Origin: Plecoglossus altivelis
Taxonomy: Eukaryota; Chordata; Actinopteri; Osmeriformes; Plecoglossidae
Length of the DNA stretch: 64,000 nucleotides
Direction of reading: 5' to 3'
Assembly (NCBI GenBank): GCA_036571765.1
Contig: BROE01000022.1
Location: 9,993,787-10,057,786, forward strand
Shown: piece after piece, positions 11,990 through 24,991 of the stretch
How positions within the stretch are numbered: position 1 is the stretch's first letter
How the letters are laid out: every line of letters starts with the position of its first letter
Translations under genes and position numbers: made by a program
Notes under the pieces: model-generated
What the model saw: only the letters and a program-made list of their open reading frames with translations
What the model was told of the DNA's origin: nothing
Database searches by the model: none

Positions 11990-12450
11990 AGGTATGTGCG
12001 CCGGGGCGCGCGCGGTTGGGCGTGCCTGCGTGCGTTTCTGCACGTGTCTGCTCTGTCTGTCGGGCCAGGTGTGTGTGCATGAGCAGAAGAGGAAGAGAGG
12101 AAGATCGGGACTGACATTTTCGTACGCGCGCGCGTGATGGAGAGGGCGTGCGTGAGTCGCTGGGTTAGCTCCCTCCACGTACGGGAAGCGTCTTACCCGA
12201 ATCAAAATCACATCATCGTTCCCCTCTGATCCCTTTGAAAGCTGAGCCACGGGGCCGGTGCATGTTTGGACTAGCGCCGGCGGCCTGTTCTCTCCCTGCT
12301 GCTCATCGCGCAGTCGTCCGTTTACGCTGCCACATTCTCAGGCTCCCCGTGCTCCTGATAGCGAGGCGCGGGGCTGTCTGCTGTCAGGGAGCTCTGCGGT
12401 ATACATTAGCGTCACGTCCTAGCTCTTACTCAGCACAGGCATGATGGACT
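11990..12450. other. CpG-rich block next to the assembly gap
   Basis: This segment is much richer in CpG than its surroundings. It includes gcgccggggcgcgcgcgg near 11998, cgtacgcgcgcgcg near 12121, and many isolated CpGs up to about 12420. It may be a CpG island, and so a promoter, whose core lies in the gap at 12531. I see no TATA box or convincing coding exon. An ATG-ATG start at 12441 opens a frame that runs straight into the N tract and cannot be judged. Confidence 0.45.
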
Positions 12451-12530
12451 GTGGGAGCGCAGACGCAACACAATGGGAACCGGAGAGGACCATGTTTGGA
12501 GTAGGGGGGAGGGGGGGCGGGGGGGGGGGG

Positions 12531-13250
12531 NNNNNNNNNNNNNNNNNNNNNNNNNNNNNNNNNNNNNNNNNNNNNNNNNNNNNNNNNNNNNNNNNNNNNN
12601 NNNNNNNNNNNNNNNNNNNNNNNNNNNNNNNNNNNNNNNNNNNNNNNNNNNNNNNNNNNNNNNNNNNNNNNNNNNNNNNNNNNNNNNNNNNNNNNNNNNN
12701 NNNNNNNNNNNNNNNNNNNNNNNNNNNNNNNNNNNNNNNNNNNNNNNNNNNNNNNNNNNNNNNNNNNNNNNNNNNNNNNNNNNNNNNNNNNNNNNNNNNN
12801 NNNNNNNNNNNNNNNNNNNNNNNNNNNNNNNNNNNNNNNNNNNNNNNNNNNNNNNNNNNNNNNNNNNNNNNNNNNNNNNNNNNNNNNNNNNNNNNNNNNN
12901 NNNNNNNNNNNNNNNNNNNNNNNNNNNNNNNNNNNNNNNNNNNNNNNNNNNNNNNNNNNNNNNNNNNNNNNNNNNNNNNNNNNNNNNNNNNNNNNNNNNN
13001 NNNNNNNNNNNNNNNNNNNNNNNNNNNNNNNNNNNNNNNNNNNNNNNNNNNNNNNNNNNNNNNNNNNNNNNNNNNNNNNNNNNNNNNNNNNNNNNNNNNN
13101 NNNNNNNNNNNNNNNNNNNNNNNNNNNNNNNNNNNNNNNNNNNNNNNNNNNNNNNNNNNNNNNNNNNNNNNNNNNNNNNNNNNNNNNNNNNNNNNNNNNN
13201 NNNNNNNNNNNNNNNNNNNNNNNNNNNNNNNNNNNNNNNNNNNNNNNNNN
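12531..13250. other. Assembly gap (720 N)
   Basis: 720 unknown bases. Both edges are G homopolymer-like (G-rich from about 12505 on the left, GAGGGGGGGCGGGGGAGG on the right), so the gap sits inside a G-rich low-complexity tract. Confidence 1.
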
Positions 13251-13736
13251 GAGGGGGGGCGGGGGAGGGGGGTAGCTTTAGTGTGACTGTCAGTGGGGGT
13301 TCATCTTGATAGCTGGGATAAATCATCTGTTCTGTCTGCTGGTATCCGAGGGGGGAAAATGGAAGTTCTATCAAAATCGAGTTTCTCTCCTTTCCTCCTT
13401 ATTCTTAGTCATGTTATTCTGTGTTAGAAATATAATGTTTTGCCTTTGCAGGTCGCATTTGAATGTCGACCCTTTTACTGCACAGTTGCACAGTTTCCGG
13501 GGTTGCTGCCAACCACAATACACATCCTTTTGTTTGATACCCTATATTATGGAGCAAATTTCCCCTTCCTTAATTGCATGTAAAAACCATTACCCTCTCA
13601 GGCCATGCTAATCATATTTGGAAGTTGGCGGTGTGTAATTGTTGAACTTTCCGTCAATGCAGGAGATAGAAATGTAATCCTGGCACTGGTCTGTGTGCAG
13701 CTGCTTCCCAGTTTCCTCTCTCTTTCTATTCCCCTC

Positions 13737-13743
<7 letters not shown>

Positions 13744-13791
<48 letters not shown>
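13744..13791. repeat. (CT)n microsatellite
   Basis: A pure CT run of about 48 bp inside a 280-bp pyrimidine-rich region. Confidence 0.96.
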
Positions 13792-13798
<7 letters not shown>

Positions 13799-14734
13799 AT
13801 TTTGTACCTTTCTCATTCGCTCTTCGTCTCTATTTATTCTTTCTTTCTCCTCTCTCTCTCTCTCTCTCTCGCTCTTCCATTTCTTTTGCATCTTTCTCAT
13901 CCACCCTTTGTTTCTCTATTTATGCTTTCTTTCAGCTCTGTCTCTCTATTTATATTTTCCCTCCCTCTCTCCATCTCTCCAGGTCCATCGCAGATGCATT
14001 TTCGATCTGGACCAGAACCGGCCCTTCCTGACGACGGAGATGGAGGCAATGTTACCTCCTCAGCTGGCAGTTTACTTGGAGCTGAAAGATTAATCCCAGA
14101 ATGGGTAGGTCGCTACGGAAACAGAGGAGTTGGCAGAGGAAGAGAGACAGAAAGAAGATAGAGAGGAGAGAGGCAGAGAGAGAGAGAGTGAGAGAGAGGT
14201 TCCACAAGTTCAGCATTTCGTATTTACAGACAGCTGTCAGATGCAGCCCTCTCCCTTGCAGTTGTGACATGATCCTTAATCAAAAGGTCTTGCACCTGTG
14301 TGTGAGATGTGAACGATACCACCCTTTCAAAGCTGTCTATGTTTACATATCTTTCAGCTCTGTTTATGTTCTTAGGATGTAGGATACTGTATTTTTTCTA
14401 CTCCGCTGGTTCCCTTCCAAGAAAATACTGTATACCTTAATCTTGTTCTTTAAAACAGAGCAACTTTTCAACTTCCAAAGAAACGCATGCAGCAACTCTA
14501 TGGCTCGCATAAATGATTCACAGATTCATACAGGTCAATGAGTGTAAATAAACCATTAATTTTGATGAAATATTCATGACAGACATACAACGTAATGAAT
14601 CCTGTCCAAACCCACACTGTTGAGGAAATATATTTCCCAATTAGTCTGCCTTCAAGCTTATGTGGCTGCACTATACATCATAGTAGCAGTCATGGGTTGC
14701 TGCAGTCAGACTCCCAAGCAGGGCCTCAGTGTTA

Positions 14735-14782
14735 GTGTGTGTGTGTGTGTTAGTGTGTGTGTGTGTGTTAGTGAGTGTGTGC
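14735..14782. repeat. (GT)n microsatellite, interrupted
   Basis: A GT run with TAGT interruptions repeated about every 20 bp. Confidence 0.93.
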
Positions 14783-17700
14783 GTATGGTGCTGTCCAGAC
14801 CTATAACAAGCCCACTATACTCCCTCGCGAGAGAGAAGCAGAGGGAGGGAGAGAGTGACAGAGGGAGGAAGCAGGCTTGTGTAAACATGATTTGTCATGT
14901 TGCTGGGTACGGGCTCCAGATCACAGATAAGGAGGGCGGAATTAACATCTGAACGCAGAGCTATGGTCGAGTGGAACTGGAATGCAGAGAACGGGGAGCT
15001 GAGTGCGTACTGTTCCCCCTTATGGGTGTCACACAGGGGAACCCCAGCGTTCAAAGCCAGAGTCCTAACTGTGATCTATTTGTATGTTTACCTCGTCAAG
15101 TTTTTAATTAGCGCTTCGTCTCTGGTTAGTTTCCTCGGACTCAGACTGGGACACGTCATTGGCTGGGGGCTCCGGCAGCGCTTTGAAACTCCAGCAGTAC
15201 GACGGTGTCAACGGATGAGGAGCGACAGCGATGACTGAACGTCTTCATACCGCACACGGCACGCACAGAGCCACCGACGCTTTATTTAGGTGCGCCGGTT
15301 CACATGCTGCTCAAGTACATCGCAGTCTTTAAGTGCATCGTTCCGGGCCCTGTGTTTCTCATTAGCGGTGTTTTGTACGGTTTGAGCATGTGGCCGGAGC
15401 GAGGCTGTTGCTAGGCACCGCGAGGACTTTCGAAGGCCTGTTCTCTCTGCACGCGTCAGAGCAGACAGGTGTTCCTGACATGTGGAGCGGTTCTCCGTCG
15501 TGACCTTTTCCCAAACAAACGACCGCGAGACCAAACAGACGAGCGGATAAGCGGGAGGGGGGAAGAGCGACGGGGGGAGACAGAGAAAGGGAAGCGGAAA
15601 GGCCGAGAAAGAAAAAAGAGAAAGAGAGAGAGAGACAGAAAGAGAGAAAACTCTGTTTGGTTTTTTTCTTCTGGAAACATCTGAAAGGAGTTGACATCAT
15701 AGCTGCTCATCGCTCACCAATCTGCTCCTCATCAGAAATATTAAGCAGCATTTAGTTAATAACTTCAGAGGGGTTTTAGCTCAACGGCAAACCACCGAGC
15801 AATGAAGGCTAATTCAGCCGTTTAACCAGGACCAGGCATGAGGACTTTGTGAGAGCCAGGGGAGGAGGGAAGAGAGGGAGACGCTCTGGAACTCTTTCAT
15901 TGTTCCTCCTTGGCATCCCTAAATATACACACCCACACACATGCTTCAAAAACACACTCGATGTTATACACTGACAGTATACACGTTCCATCTGGTTGGT
16001 AATCATGGCCTTCCCAGAGAAGGGGGCTTCCATGCAGACGACCGGCGGTGAAACGGCCGACAGTCCTGTGGTTTAGCTGATGAATGCCATGAGCGGTTGC
16101 TTATGTATCGTGGAAATCCATGTTGACCACAAGCATTTCAGGGCAGATCAGTCAAACGGAAACAAGAAATCATCAACAACACTCACATGGATGAACTGCG
16201 TTGGGCTGGCATTCGCTTCATCTGATCTCTCAGGCTTGCGGTTCCATTGACAAGGCTCTGAGGAGCCTTCCATTCAGGAAATGCATTCATCGATGGCCAT
16301 TCGCCCTCTCGGTACGTTTGAGGACCTGAACCCTTCCGCACGACTTTTCATGTCTGCCACTTCCTCCCAAACACCCTAGAAGAGTCGGTACACATCTTGC
16401 GGTCTCTCACTGATAAGGGGCCAACAGAGAGACATTCAATTGTCCGTGTAATCTCGGTCCCGCTATCCCGCAGACGCAAACACACACAGACACGCATACG
16501 CGCAGTCCTCTCTATCTATGATACAATCTGTTCCAGCCCAGTGATGAATAAGTGCGTTCCCCGTTCAGGCCTCTGGAGTCATGGGAAGCTAAACTAGGGG
16601 GGGCTAGGTCTATGCACTGGCTTTGGTGATCAGTCACTGGCGAGGGTCGTTAGCGCCAGCGTTTACACTGCATCCAGGCCTCTTCATCAACATGATAAAG
16701 CTAGGCAGCGGAGCGGTAAACAATAGCCTCCGTTTACATGCAAACAGCAGGGGAAATTCTCTGTCGCTTCACGGTTATTCTTTGAACACAAACACGCGCG
16801 CACATACGTTTAAACGCTCAGTCAATGCCGCGCATGCCCATCGCTTAAAGACGCAGATCAAAGACAGCGTGAGAGTAAAGGAGACAGAAAAGTAGAGAGA
16901 TTGAAAGAGACATAAGGACAAGGGGGGGGGGGGGGTGCGGGACTGAAACCGAGGAGATAGGGGGAGGGGACCTGTCACCATGGAGTCCCATGTTGCCTTG
17001 GCGTGTGCGGTTAATAAAAGAGAAGACGTGTCATCTTCAGGGAACATTTTTTATACTCGTATTTATAGGGGCGGGTGTTGGGATGCGACGTCTGGCTAGG
17101 TTGCCTACGCCCCAGGGTGCGAGTCTCTCTGAGTGTGTAGTCTTTGATCATTCGCAACTGCTCCATCCTTCCCCCTCTTCCTCCTTCTGTCATGCAGTCC
17201 TGCCTTGTAGCTTGTCTCCCTCACAGCCCCTGCCCATTCTCTCTACTTGCACATTGCTCTGCTTCCTCCGCCATTCAACCAACATTCATCCTGTTTTCAT
17301 CCCCTGCCCCTACTCAAGCCTTTCATCCTTCCTTCATCCCTCCTTTTCCTCAGTCTTTTCTTGGTGCTCTGTCCACAGTCATCCTGTATCTGAAACAGCA
17401 ATAGGATTGAAATTCAAGTGGCTGAGCAGGATCACTTTGGCCCTACTTAGCCCCACACACACAAACACGCTAGAAACAGGTTGGTGGGATGGGCAGGTAG
17501 AGCAAAGGATGGTTGGTCACGATTGGTTGCTGCAGCTGGTCAGCTGACGTGTTTAACTTGAGCGCCGGCCCGACGACAATGTCTCTGCTCTCATCACCGA
17601 CAGCAGGATGGACGAGTTCAGACACAGCCACAAAGTACAACAGCCAGACACAGATCAAGACAAGAGGGTCGTTCAAAGCTTCCTTAAAAGGAGAGTTTCT

Positions 17701-18139
17701 TTGCCCTCGGATCAACACGGGGCTTGGACATCATCTTACTTCCAGGAATGAACAGGACTGGCCTCTTGCATAGTCTTCGTCTGCTTTCTGTTGTTCAGGT
17801 ATGTCGTCAGCTTGGCGCAGATATGAACCGAAAGGGATGGGTTTTTCTACTGTTAGAGTGGCCCAAAATGGGAAAGGGATTCACAGAAAAATGTGACACC
17901 CCTGGGAGGTCTGCTACTGTACAAGGAGAAGAGCAGAGGGGAGGATAGAAAGGGAGGGGGGGGGGTTGGCTTGTGGGAAATGCAGTTGAATGGTAAAATG
18001 CCATAGACATTAGAACCAGCAAGAGTAGATAAAGGGGTTTTAGGGATTTAGATAAAAACAATCCGTTCGGATTAAAGTGACATTCTGCTTTCACTCATGT
18101 ACATGCATTATCTGGCTGCTTCTGTGGCGTAAACAGGGT

Positions 18140-18209
18140 ATGTGTGTGTGTGTGTGTGTCTGTGTGTGTCTGTGTGTGCGTGCGTGCGTGCGTGCGTGTG
18201 TGTGTGTTT
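18140..18209. repeat. (GT)n / (GTGC)n microsatellite
   Basis: A GT run passes into TGCG repeats and back into GT, about 70 bp in all. Confidence 0.95.
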
Positions 18210-20375
18210 GACAGGAGGGACTTATTGCCTTTGCCCAAATCAACCTTATTATCTCCCATCTTTCATTTCAATGAATAGCTCCTTGGGATTAGGAGGAACA
18301 ACTGAACACAAACAAACTTTCAGAATAGGTTTTAAAAAATGTTTACAAGGGGTGCAGACATGCAGGGTTCAGCATAGCAATATATTTGTTTGTGATTCAG
18401 CATCCAGTGCGCTGTACACTATGTGTATTTGTGTCAAGACCGACAATAAATAAATACATTTTTTCCTACATTTTGCTCATACCGTCAGCAGGGGTTATGG
18501 ATGTTGTTATTGGTGAAACGGCACAGTGGTAAACAACCCATAGAATGTACATCTTTTAAAATAGAAAACACATATTAAAAAAAAGAATCAAAAAGTGCAT
18601 CATTATGGGCCTGTCTAAGGGATATGAGTCCCTGGGGAAATAAGATGTGGTTTTCTTCACTTCCGCATGGAGGGTATATGTGGAGGAGACTGGCTCGCCG
18701 TGCCTCATGTTGATGGTATCAATGGGAAGCTGACATGAGTCTTAAGCAGGATTTTCATTTCCATGTATACGATTGGCAGAGTTTAGCATCACTTTCCATC
18801 TTTAATTCAAATGGTTCCCACTGCTTCATCTGATAAGTGGGATATCATAGCAGACATGCGTAAACTTGGCCAACGTGGTCGTTTATCTGATAGGGTGTGT
18901 GTTTGTATGCGTGTGTGTGTGCCTGTGTGTGTGTGTGTGTGGGTGTCTACTTGTGTCTTGCATGTGTAAATAGTGAACATGGCTGATTCCATCTTGACAG
19001 CCTTTCTACCAAGCCAACCATATTTGGTGGAGACCACTCTTATCTTAATAGGATTAAACTGTTATTTTTCATTATTTCTTCTAAACCACAATTGGCCGAG
19101 CCATATCTTATGAATATTAATTGAAAATGTCAGTTCTGGATCTCCCGCTTGCACACAATGCATTGAACTCACGGTTTAAGAGATGAAGACTGTTGAAACA
19201 GACTTAAAACTGACTTAATAACACATTACCCGTGAGCTATTTCTGCATCTGAAAGCTTTCTTTTAAATACAAAACACAATATAGTACAAATCCAAATAAA
19301 GCTTACCATTATCTGGCCAGTGGAAATGATTAACTGCAACCGTTCAGAGGAGTTGTAAAGTTTTGCAGGCTACTGTACAGTACAAATAACTCCCTATCCA
19401 GCCTTAACTCTGACAGTGAAGTTTCGCCATCATCCAATGTATCTGTCACCAGCCGTCATCTTCCAGGCTCATCTATAAACTATGCGATGGTACTTCATGG
19501 AAATACCAAAGACCAGGGACTAAATAACTGCACATCTGCACAGAGCTCCTCGGGAGATGACCCAAGTGTAGATGGAGATCCCAGACCTGCAGGAGCAGGA
19601 GGGCCAAGTGTGCAGAGATCCATCCTGCTAGCAGGGTCTCTGTCTCTCCTCCTTCCCCTCGTCCATCTGAGGCACTGGGCTGTGTGTGAAGGGCTGGTGC
19701 TGACAGCTCTCTGATCTCCATCTCCAGCAACTCGGGGTCTCTCCGATGGGGATCTGCTAAGCTCCAGAATACCCTGTCACTAAATCACCTGACACCCGGG
19801 GAATAGGGGGTCTCCTGGGAGCGAGACCCAGCCAGATACCCCTAACCCTCCCAGAAACTCTCGTGATCAGTCACCTCCGTAAATCAGCCGGCCGATAGTT
19901 TCCCAAGGCTGCACTGACGTGGCGTGTCAGGGACGTGGAGGATGTGACCCCTAGAGGTCAAAGGGCATGACCTTCAGGGAGAGGGTCCCTTGAGAGGATG
20001 GAGAGAGGGGCTGCTGAATGGAGAAGCTGGTCTGTAGAACGTGTGTGTATGTGTGTGTTATGGAGGTACAGGCTTGAAAAGAGATATCTGGACATATGTG
20101 GGAGGGCAGTTGTGAGACCCCAAATGCAAGCTTAGTGATAACTTAGGTAACGTGTTGATTGTGCCAAACTACGGATGACAGTTAAGTAAAGTTAAACCTT
20201 AAAGTCTTCAGCAACAGTTGGGGGTTTTTTGTCGCGGCACTATGACTCACAGGACAATATGAATCAATTTAGAATGAGAAATCCATATTTTGCTGAGAAT
20301 GGATGTGGGTAAAAACGAGTCTACTTTGCACACAAATATGACACACTCTTTATAGTACAGTATCTCTTCCCCTCC
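18210..20375. other. Intergenic sequence, no gene recognised
   Basis: Moderately AT-rich unique sequence with a GT repeat at 18895-18946. An AATAAATAAATA cluster at about 18445 looks like a + strand poly(A) signal, but no upstream coding exon could be tied to it. It could mark the end of a non-coding RNA or be chance. Confidence 0.45.
18895..18946. repeat. (GT)n microsatellite
   Basis: Imperfect GT run of about 50 bp. Confidence 0.94.
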
Positions 20376-20415
<40 letters not shown>

Positions 20416-20438
20416 TACACAGACACACACATGCACAC
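20376..20438. repeat. (CA)n microsatellite
   Basis: A CA run of about 30 bp followed by impure CA-rich sequence. Confidence 0.95.
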
Positions 20439-20519
20439 ATAACCCTCCCAGAAGCACTTCTGGTCTAGGAGGTAGGTGAAAATAGTATTTCTTTTCATCT
20501 GAGGTTTCATTCAAGGTTA

Positions 20520-21440
20520 GCCAAGCGAGAAACAGCTTACAGAGTATGTGTTAGCTTTCACTCACAGTTCGGTTTCTCCTCAGAAAGGTGTAAGATTGGC
20601 TTCTCTGCTTATTGTTTCTGCCACTGAGCTTTAATGATACAGAAGGGATCCACGTTACTCGGGCGAAATCAGGTTCGAGCAAAACAATGTTTGTTCAGCG
20701 CGATAATTAAATAAATTCCATTGGGGCACGTAGCCTAAAGGATTTTAATTTCATGCTATTCATAAAATGATCAATTTGCTCATTTCAAATACACACGCAC
20801 ACAAAATAAAATGTGTTCTCGTGAAAGGTTTAATGCAGAGAAAATAGGATTTAATAGAAAAACTAATAAATACATTGAAAGCTCCAAAGCTTTGTGTTCA
20901 TTAGACCAAATCATAATTAAAAGTATTCACTTCCTTTAACAACGTTAGTTCAAATTCTAAAAGGCGGTGAATGGCAAAATGTAGAATGACTGAAGTGTGT
21001 GGATTAATGAATTCCTGTTCCACACTATTGTAGGACGGAGAGTTTCACATGTATGCTGTATTCACTCATGTCTATAAGCACAACAGTTCGTTTGCTGTGT
21101 CAGCTGCTATAAATTACTCATGGAATACATGTGTAATCTGGATCGATAATGAGATTCAGGGAAGCTTTATTACTGATTTCACATTGAAGTTCATGTTCGT
21201 GCCCTGCCCTATTGATATTGCGATCGTTATGGAGTGTTTGAAGGGGGGGTCGGGGGCGAGGGGCACAGACCCCTGGATATAGATCAGGTGGAAAATTGGC
21301 TCGGCACAGGTATAAAAATATGCTTACAGAAATGTCTATATGTGTTCCACAGGGAGATATCGTTTCCTCGTTCAATAGGAAAGTAGACATTCCAAACACG
21401 TCCGCTGATATTATAGTGTCTGTTAACATTTGCAGTTCTA
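20520..21440. other. AT-rich unique sequence, possible conserved non-coding DNA
   Basis: About 900 bp largely free of simple repeats, AT-rich and with few CpG, in an otherwise microsatellite-dense region. Such islands in vertebrate gene deserts are often conserved enhancers. This is inference only; no conservation can be read from one sequence. Confidence 0.25.
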
Positions 21441-21945
21441 AGAATAATCAATGCCATGTTTTCAGAGAGCGCAGCTCATGTGTGCTGGTGTCTCTCGGAC
21501 CAAGCAGACCTCCTGGAAGAAGCTTCTCTCTTCCTGCTCCTCCCTTTGTTCTTCTCCTTGTCCCTCCATCTCCACCAGTCCACCTTAAATTCTACTGTAC
21601 CGAGGAAAAGCAAGTCGCTCCACAGACAATCTGCGTGAATGCTCGGAGCCAAACTAAGGCTTTAGTCTCGTCAGCAATTCTTGAGGTGTTGTTGACGTTT
21701 TGTGTTTATACTTGTATGCGCGAATGCTTGTTTGCGAGGATGATTCAAATGTAATTGCCTGTTCCGTGCAGACGGTTGAGTGTGTCTCTGTGTGCGCGAG
21801 TGTGTGCTTGTTTGTGTGTGTGCCCGCCAGATGGTCCTCTATTGGGAGACGTGTCTGCCCCTCGTCTGTCAGCCCTCCAGGACCCATAAATACATGTAGA
21901 ACAAACAGGCTAATTAACCCTGCAGCCTGAGACCCCAGCAGAGGA

Positions 21946-22150
21946 GAGGAAAGGGGATGAGGGGAGAGGAGATGAGAGTAGAGGAAAGGGGATGAGGGGA
22001 GAGGAGATGAGACTAGAGGAAAGGGGATGAGAGGAGAAGAAGGTAGATGAGAGGAGAGGGGATGAGAGGAGAGGGGATGAGGGGAGAGGGGATGACGGGA
22101 CAAGAAGGGAGATGAGAGAATGGGAGGGGAGGGGAGGGAGGGGAGGGAAG
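21946..22150. repeat. 35-bp purine minisatellite
   Basis: A G/A-only array on the + strand. Units starting gaggaaaggggatga recur at 21946, 21981 and 22016 with exact 35-bp spacing, then decay into shorter GAGAGGGGATGA repeats to about 22150. The strand is almost pure purine. Confidence 0.9.
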
Positions 22151-22302
22151 AGGCAGAAGCACAGCATATATTTATTTTATTTTGACTCTCAAGTCTATTC
22201 ATCCATCTGTTTCTCAAGGTTACTTGTGTGTACTCAGCATTACTGACACAGTGTGGTTGAGCTCTGGCACATCAATTGAGTCTCTGCTGGTCTTTTGACA
22301 AA

Positions 22303-22338
22303 GATCCTCTCCATAGCATAGGTGCCATGGAGAGGATC
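22303..22338. repeat. 12-bp perfect inverted repeat
   Basis: Arms GATCCTCTCCAT (22303-22314) and ATGGAGAGGATC (22327-22338) flank a 12-base loop. The hairpin is perfect. No ORF or element explains it. Confidence 0.95.
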
Positions 22339-23004
22339 CATACTACCCCCCGCCTCTCCTCCACATCCCCCTCCTTTGTAGAGGGAATTAAGGAACATAC
22401 CCTGCACCCTCCGAGACACAAGCTATTTTCTGCTCTGCCAAAGGGAAGGCAACACCTTTACTCGATTAGCACCTCTGCAGGGTATCTTTCTCTCTCTCTT
22501 TCTCCCTCGCGCACTCGCTCTCCCTTTTCTTCCTCGCACTCTCTTTCCTCTGCTTTTCTGTTTACATTATGTGCGATTGTGTGTGAAACATTGTCAGGGA
22601 AACGGATACTGTATACAATACAGCGGGAGCCGCGCGATGCATTCGCACGCTGCCAATTCAACGGAACGTCTCCTGGGTAAGAAAAAACAGGTGCAATGTC
22701 ATCCAAGTTCAAAATCCATGTCCTCATGCGACGTGCACTCCTGATTTGAATATGGCATCATGTACTGCGTGGTTCAACAGGAGACACACAAACAAAATAA
22801 AAGACGTGCCCTTAGAAACAAACTGGGAAACATCACGCTCACCTGGATGAAACAGGCTCTGTGAGAGCCAGGATGAGGCAGGCGGGGAGTGAAAGGAACC
22901 GTACGGAAGGAGAGTTAGAGGACAAACAGTTTGATGATGGAGGGAAAGTGAGGGAGGGGACGGGAGGGGAGACTGAGGGATGGGAAGGAGTGAGAGCGAG
23001 GGAG

Positions 23005-23007
<3 letters not shown>

Positions 23008-23052
<45 letters not shown>
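23008..23052. repeat. (GA)n microsatellite
   Basis: Pure GA run of about 45 bp. Confidence 0.96.
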
Positions 23053-23053
<1 letters not shown>

Positions 23054-24941
23054 CAGCGATGTCAAGAGAACCCATCTCCACATGTCTCGGCGGTTGTAAA
23101 ACAGCTCATAAGTCAGCCAGAACCATTGTTGATGTTCCATCTAATGTACTTTCTTAGACAGATGAGCAGCCAGCTCACGTGATCTGTCAGAATCAGGACA
23201 GGCTGATGGGAGCTGAGCTTAGCCGAGCGTATCCTCGGCTAGTCAAACATGTCGCCCACGGAGACACCAAGGCCAGGCCATTGACGAATAACGAGATATG
23301 TTGATACTTGGCTGTTGACACTAGGACGTGATTGGGAGATAAGAGTACCACAAACCGCTCCTTTTGTTGATGTGAATCTTTGTGTGTGTGTGTATGTGTG
23401 TGTGTTTTGCGCTTGTGTGTGAGTGTGTGAGCCTGCATGTCCAAAAAGGAACAATAGTATGCATCGATATAGCCGGTGCACACCTCTGTATATCTGTGTC
23501 TGTCATTTGTTGGAGGGTTTGTGTTGCGCGTATGTGTCATGAAAATGTTTTTGTAGCAGTGTGTCCTTCAACATTGCACAGTTGTGTTATTCTCTACTGC
23601 TACAGTTTTGTTTTGTTTTTTACCAAATATGGTTGTGCGTGTGTCTATACCACCGTGCATGTGAAGTAACATGTGAAGTAATGCATCTAGGATGTCATTC
23701 CAGGTCTGTGCTTTGTAGAAACTCTCTTTCTGCAACATCACTCGACTAGGTGGTCTGAGACTTGACCAAGGTCGAACACAGAGGTGAGACAATGCGAGGG
23801 AGGAAACGTGTGTGTGTCCATTTGTGTGTCCCTGTGGGAGCTTGTGTGTTAGCTCGTCTCCCACCCCTGCGAGGCCCTTCTCTTCCCAGCGCGCAGACGA
23901 GCAGCCCCAGTCCTCAGAGAGCAGCAGGGCTGTGGTAGGCTGGCGCTGCCTTCTGCTCCCCTCTGGCTCTTTGGAAACAATGTGTGTGCGTGTGTTCCCT
24001 CTCTCTAGGGTAAGGATATGTGTGTCAGTGATGAATCTCTCGTATCAGTGAAGCATTGGTGTCCTTGAAGCTGAAGGTCTGCCATATGCTACGCAGGACA
24101 GACCAGGGGAGAGGGTATGTGTGTGTGTGTCTGTGTGTGTTGGGGGGGGGTAGCAGGTGGGTCAGGGTCAGAAGGTTTGGGGCAGTGTCGTTTAGAGGAG
24201 GAAGGGGGAAGGAGAGAACAAACAAGAGAAAGTGGATGGTGCGAGGAGGACCGAATGGGGAGAGGAGAGAGTGGGAGCTTTGAAAGGGGTGGAACAGCTA
24301 TCCCTCAGGCCCATCTCAGATATCAGTTTAACCTCCACCAATCCAGGCAGCCTGAGTGGGACGTTGACCTTGGATACCTTGTTATGAAAGGGTGTGGGGG
24401 GTGTCTGTGGGCCTTGGACATCAGAGGGTGGTGTTGGTGTGTGTGTGAGGGGGGGACTTGGCGGGGGGAGTTGGGGGTGGAGTTACGGATGGGTTTGGGG
24501 GGCAGGGGGAAAAGAACCGCGACGCAACCGCAAGGAGAACTCAACCCTGCTCCGCCCCCCAGGTCACCGATGCGTTTCTCGTTGTTGTCCATGCTACCCT
24601 CTCATTACGAGGTCGGACCTTCAACCGTTCCAGCATGACGTTGTTCGGTGGTGTTTTTCCGAATGATCTTTTTAACGCCGGAGGAGCCAGGTTCCAAAGT
24701 GTCTGCTCTGTTGTTATGGAGAGTTCTTCATGCCTCAAGGGTACCATTAGAAGAGGAAAATGTGGGCCCTGGAGAGCCTCTTGTCCTCTCAGTTAGTAAC
24801 TACTAGGTGAAGGCTTCCCAGGGTAACATTATCTCCTAACTGCTCATATGATCCCTGCAGGCCTGCATATCATTTTCAGGCGGGATGCTAACAGTACCAG
24901 TAGGTATCTTTGAGAGAGCGAGAGAGAAAATGGAAGGGGGA

Positions 24942-24944
24942 GAA

Positions 24945-24987
<43 letters not shown>
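24942..24987. repeat. (GA)n microsatellite
   Basis: GA run with one AAAG interruption. Confidence 0.95.

Positions 24988-24991
<4 letters not shown>

Larger units (their letters stand above)
6476..11990. other. Intergenic sequence downstream of epha3
   Basis: No exon with recognisable protein similarity was found. The stretch holds a CA repeat (6751-6800), a G-quadruplex-prone tract (6987-7019), a C/CT/T homopolymer composite (8762-8840), a GACA array (10511-10752) and a CA repeat (10810-10870). Open frames between 7088 and 11886 are short, mutually overlapping and carry no domain signature I recognise. Confidence 0.6.
13251..18130. other. Intergenic sequence, no gene recognised
   Basis: It holds a CT repeat (13744-13791, within a pyrimidine-rich stretch to about 13980), a GT repeat (14735-14782), an inverted CCAAT box joined to a TGACGTG half-site (15152-15162 on the minus strand), and a poly-G tract near 16921-16936. 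Open frames are short and mostly repeat-derived. Confidence 0.55.

Noticed and set aside
12430..13374. Three overlapping open frames of about 280-314 codons
   Set aside because: They run through the 720-N gap. Almost all residues are unknown, so their length is meaningless.
13983..14104. Segment with acceptor-like and gtaggt donor-like ends, open in two frames
   Set aside because: The acceptor is only the end of a CT microsatellite, neither peptide resembles a known protein, and there is no partner exon.
18440..18456. AATAAATAAATA as the end of a gene
   Set aside because: No upstream coding exon on the + strand could be connected to it. Such hexamers are frequent in AT-rich DNA.
21656..22217. 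Minus-strand frame of 187 codons rich in Ser, Pro and Leu
   Set aside because: Derived from the 35-bp purine minisatellite read on the opposite strand.
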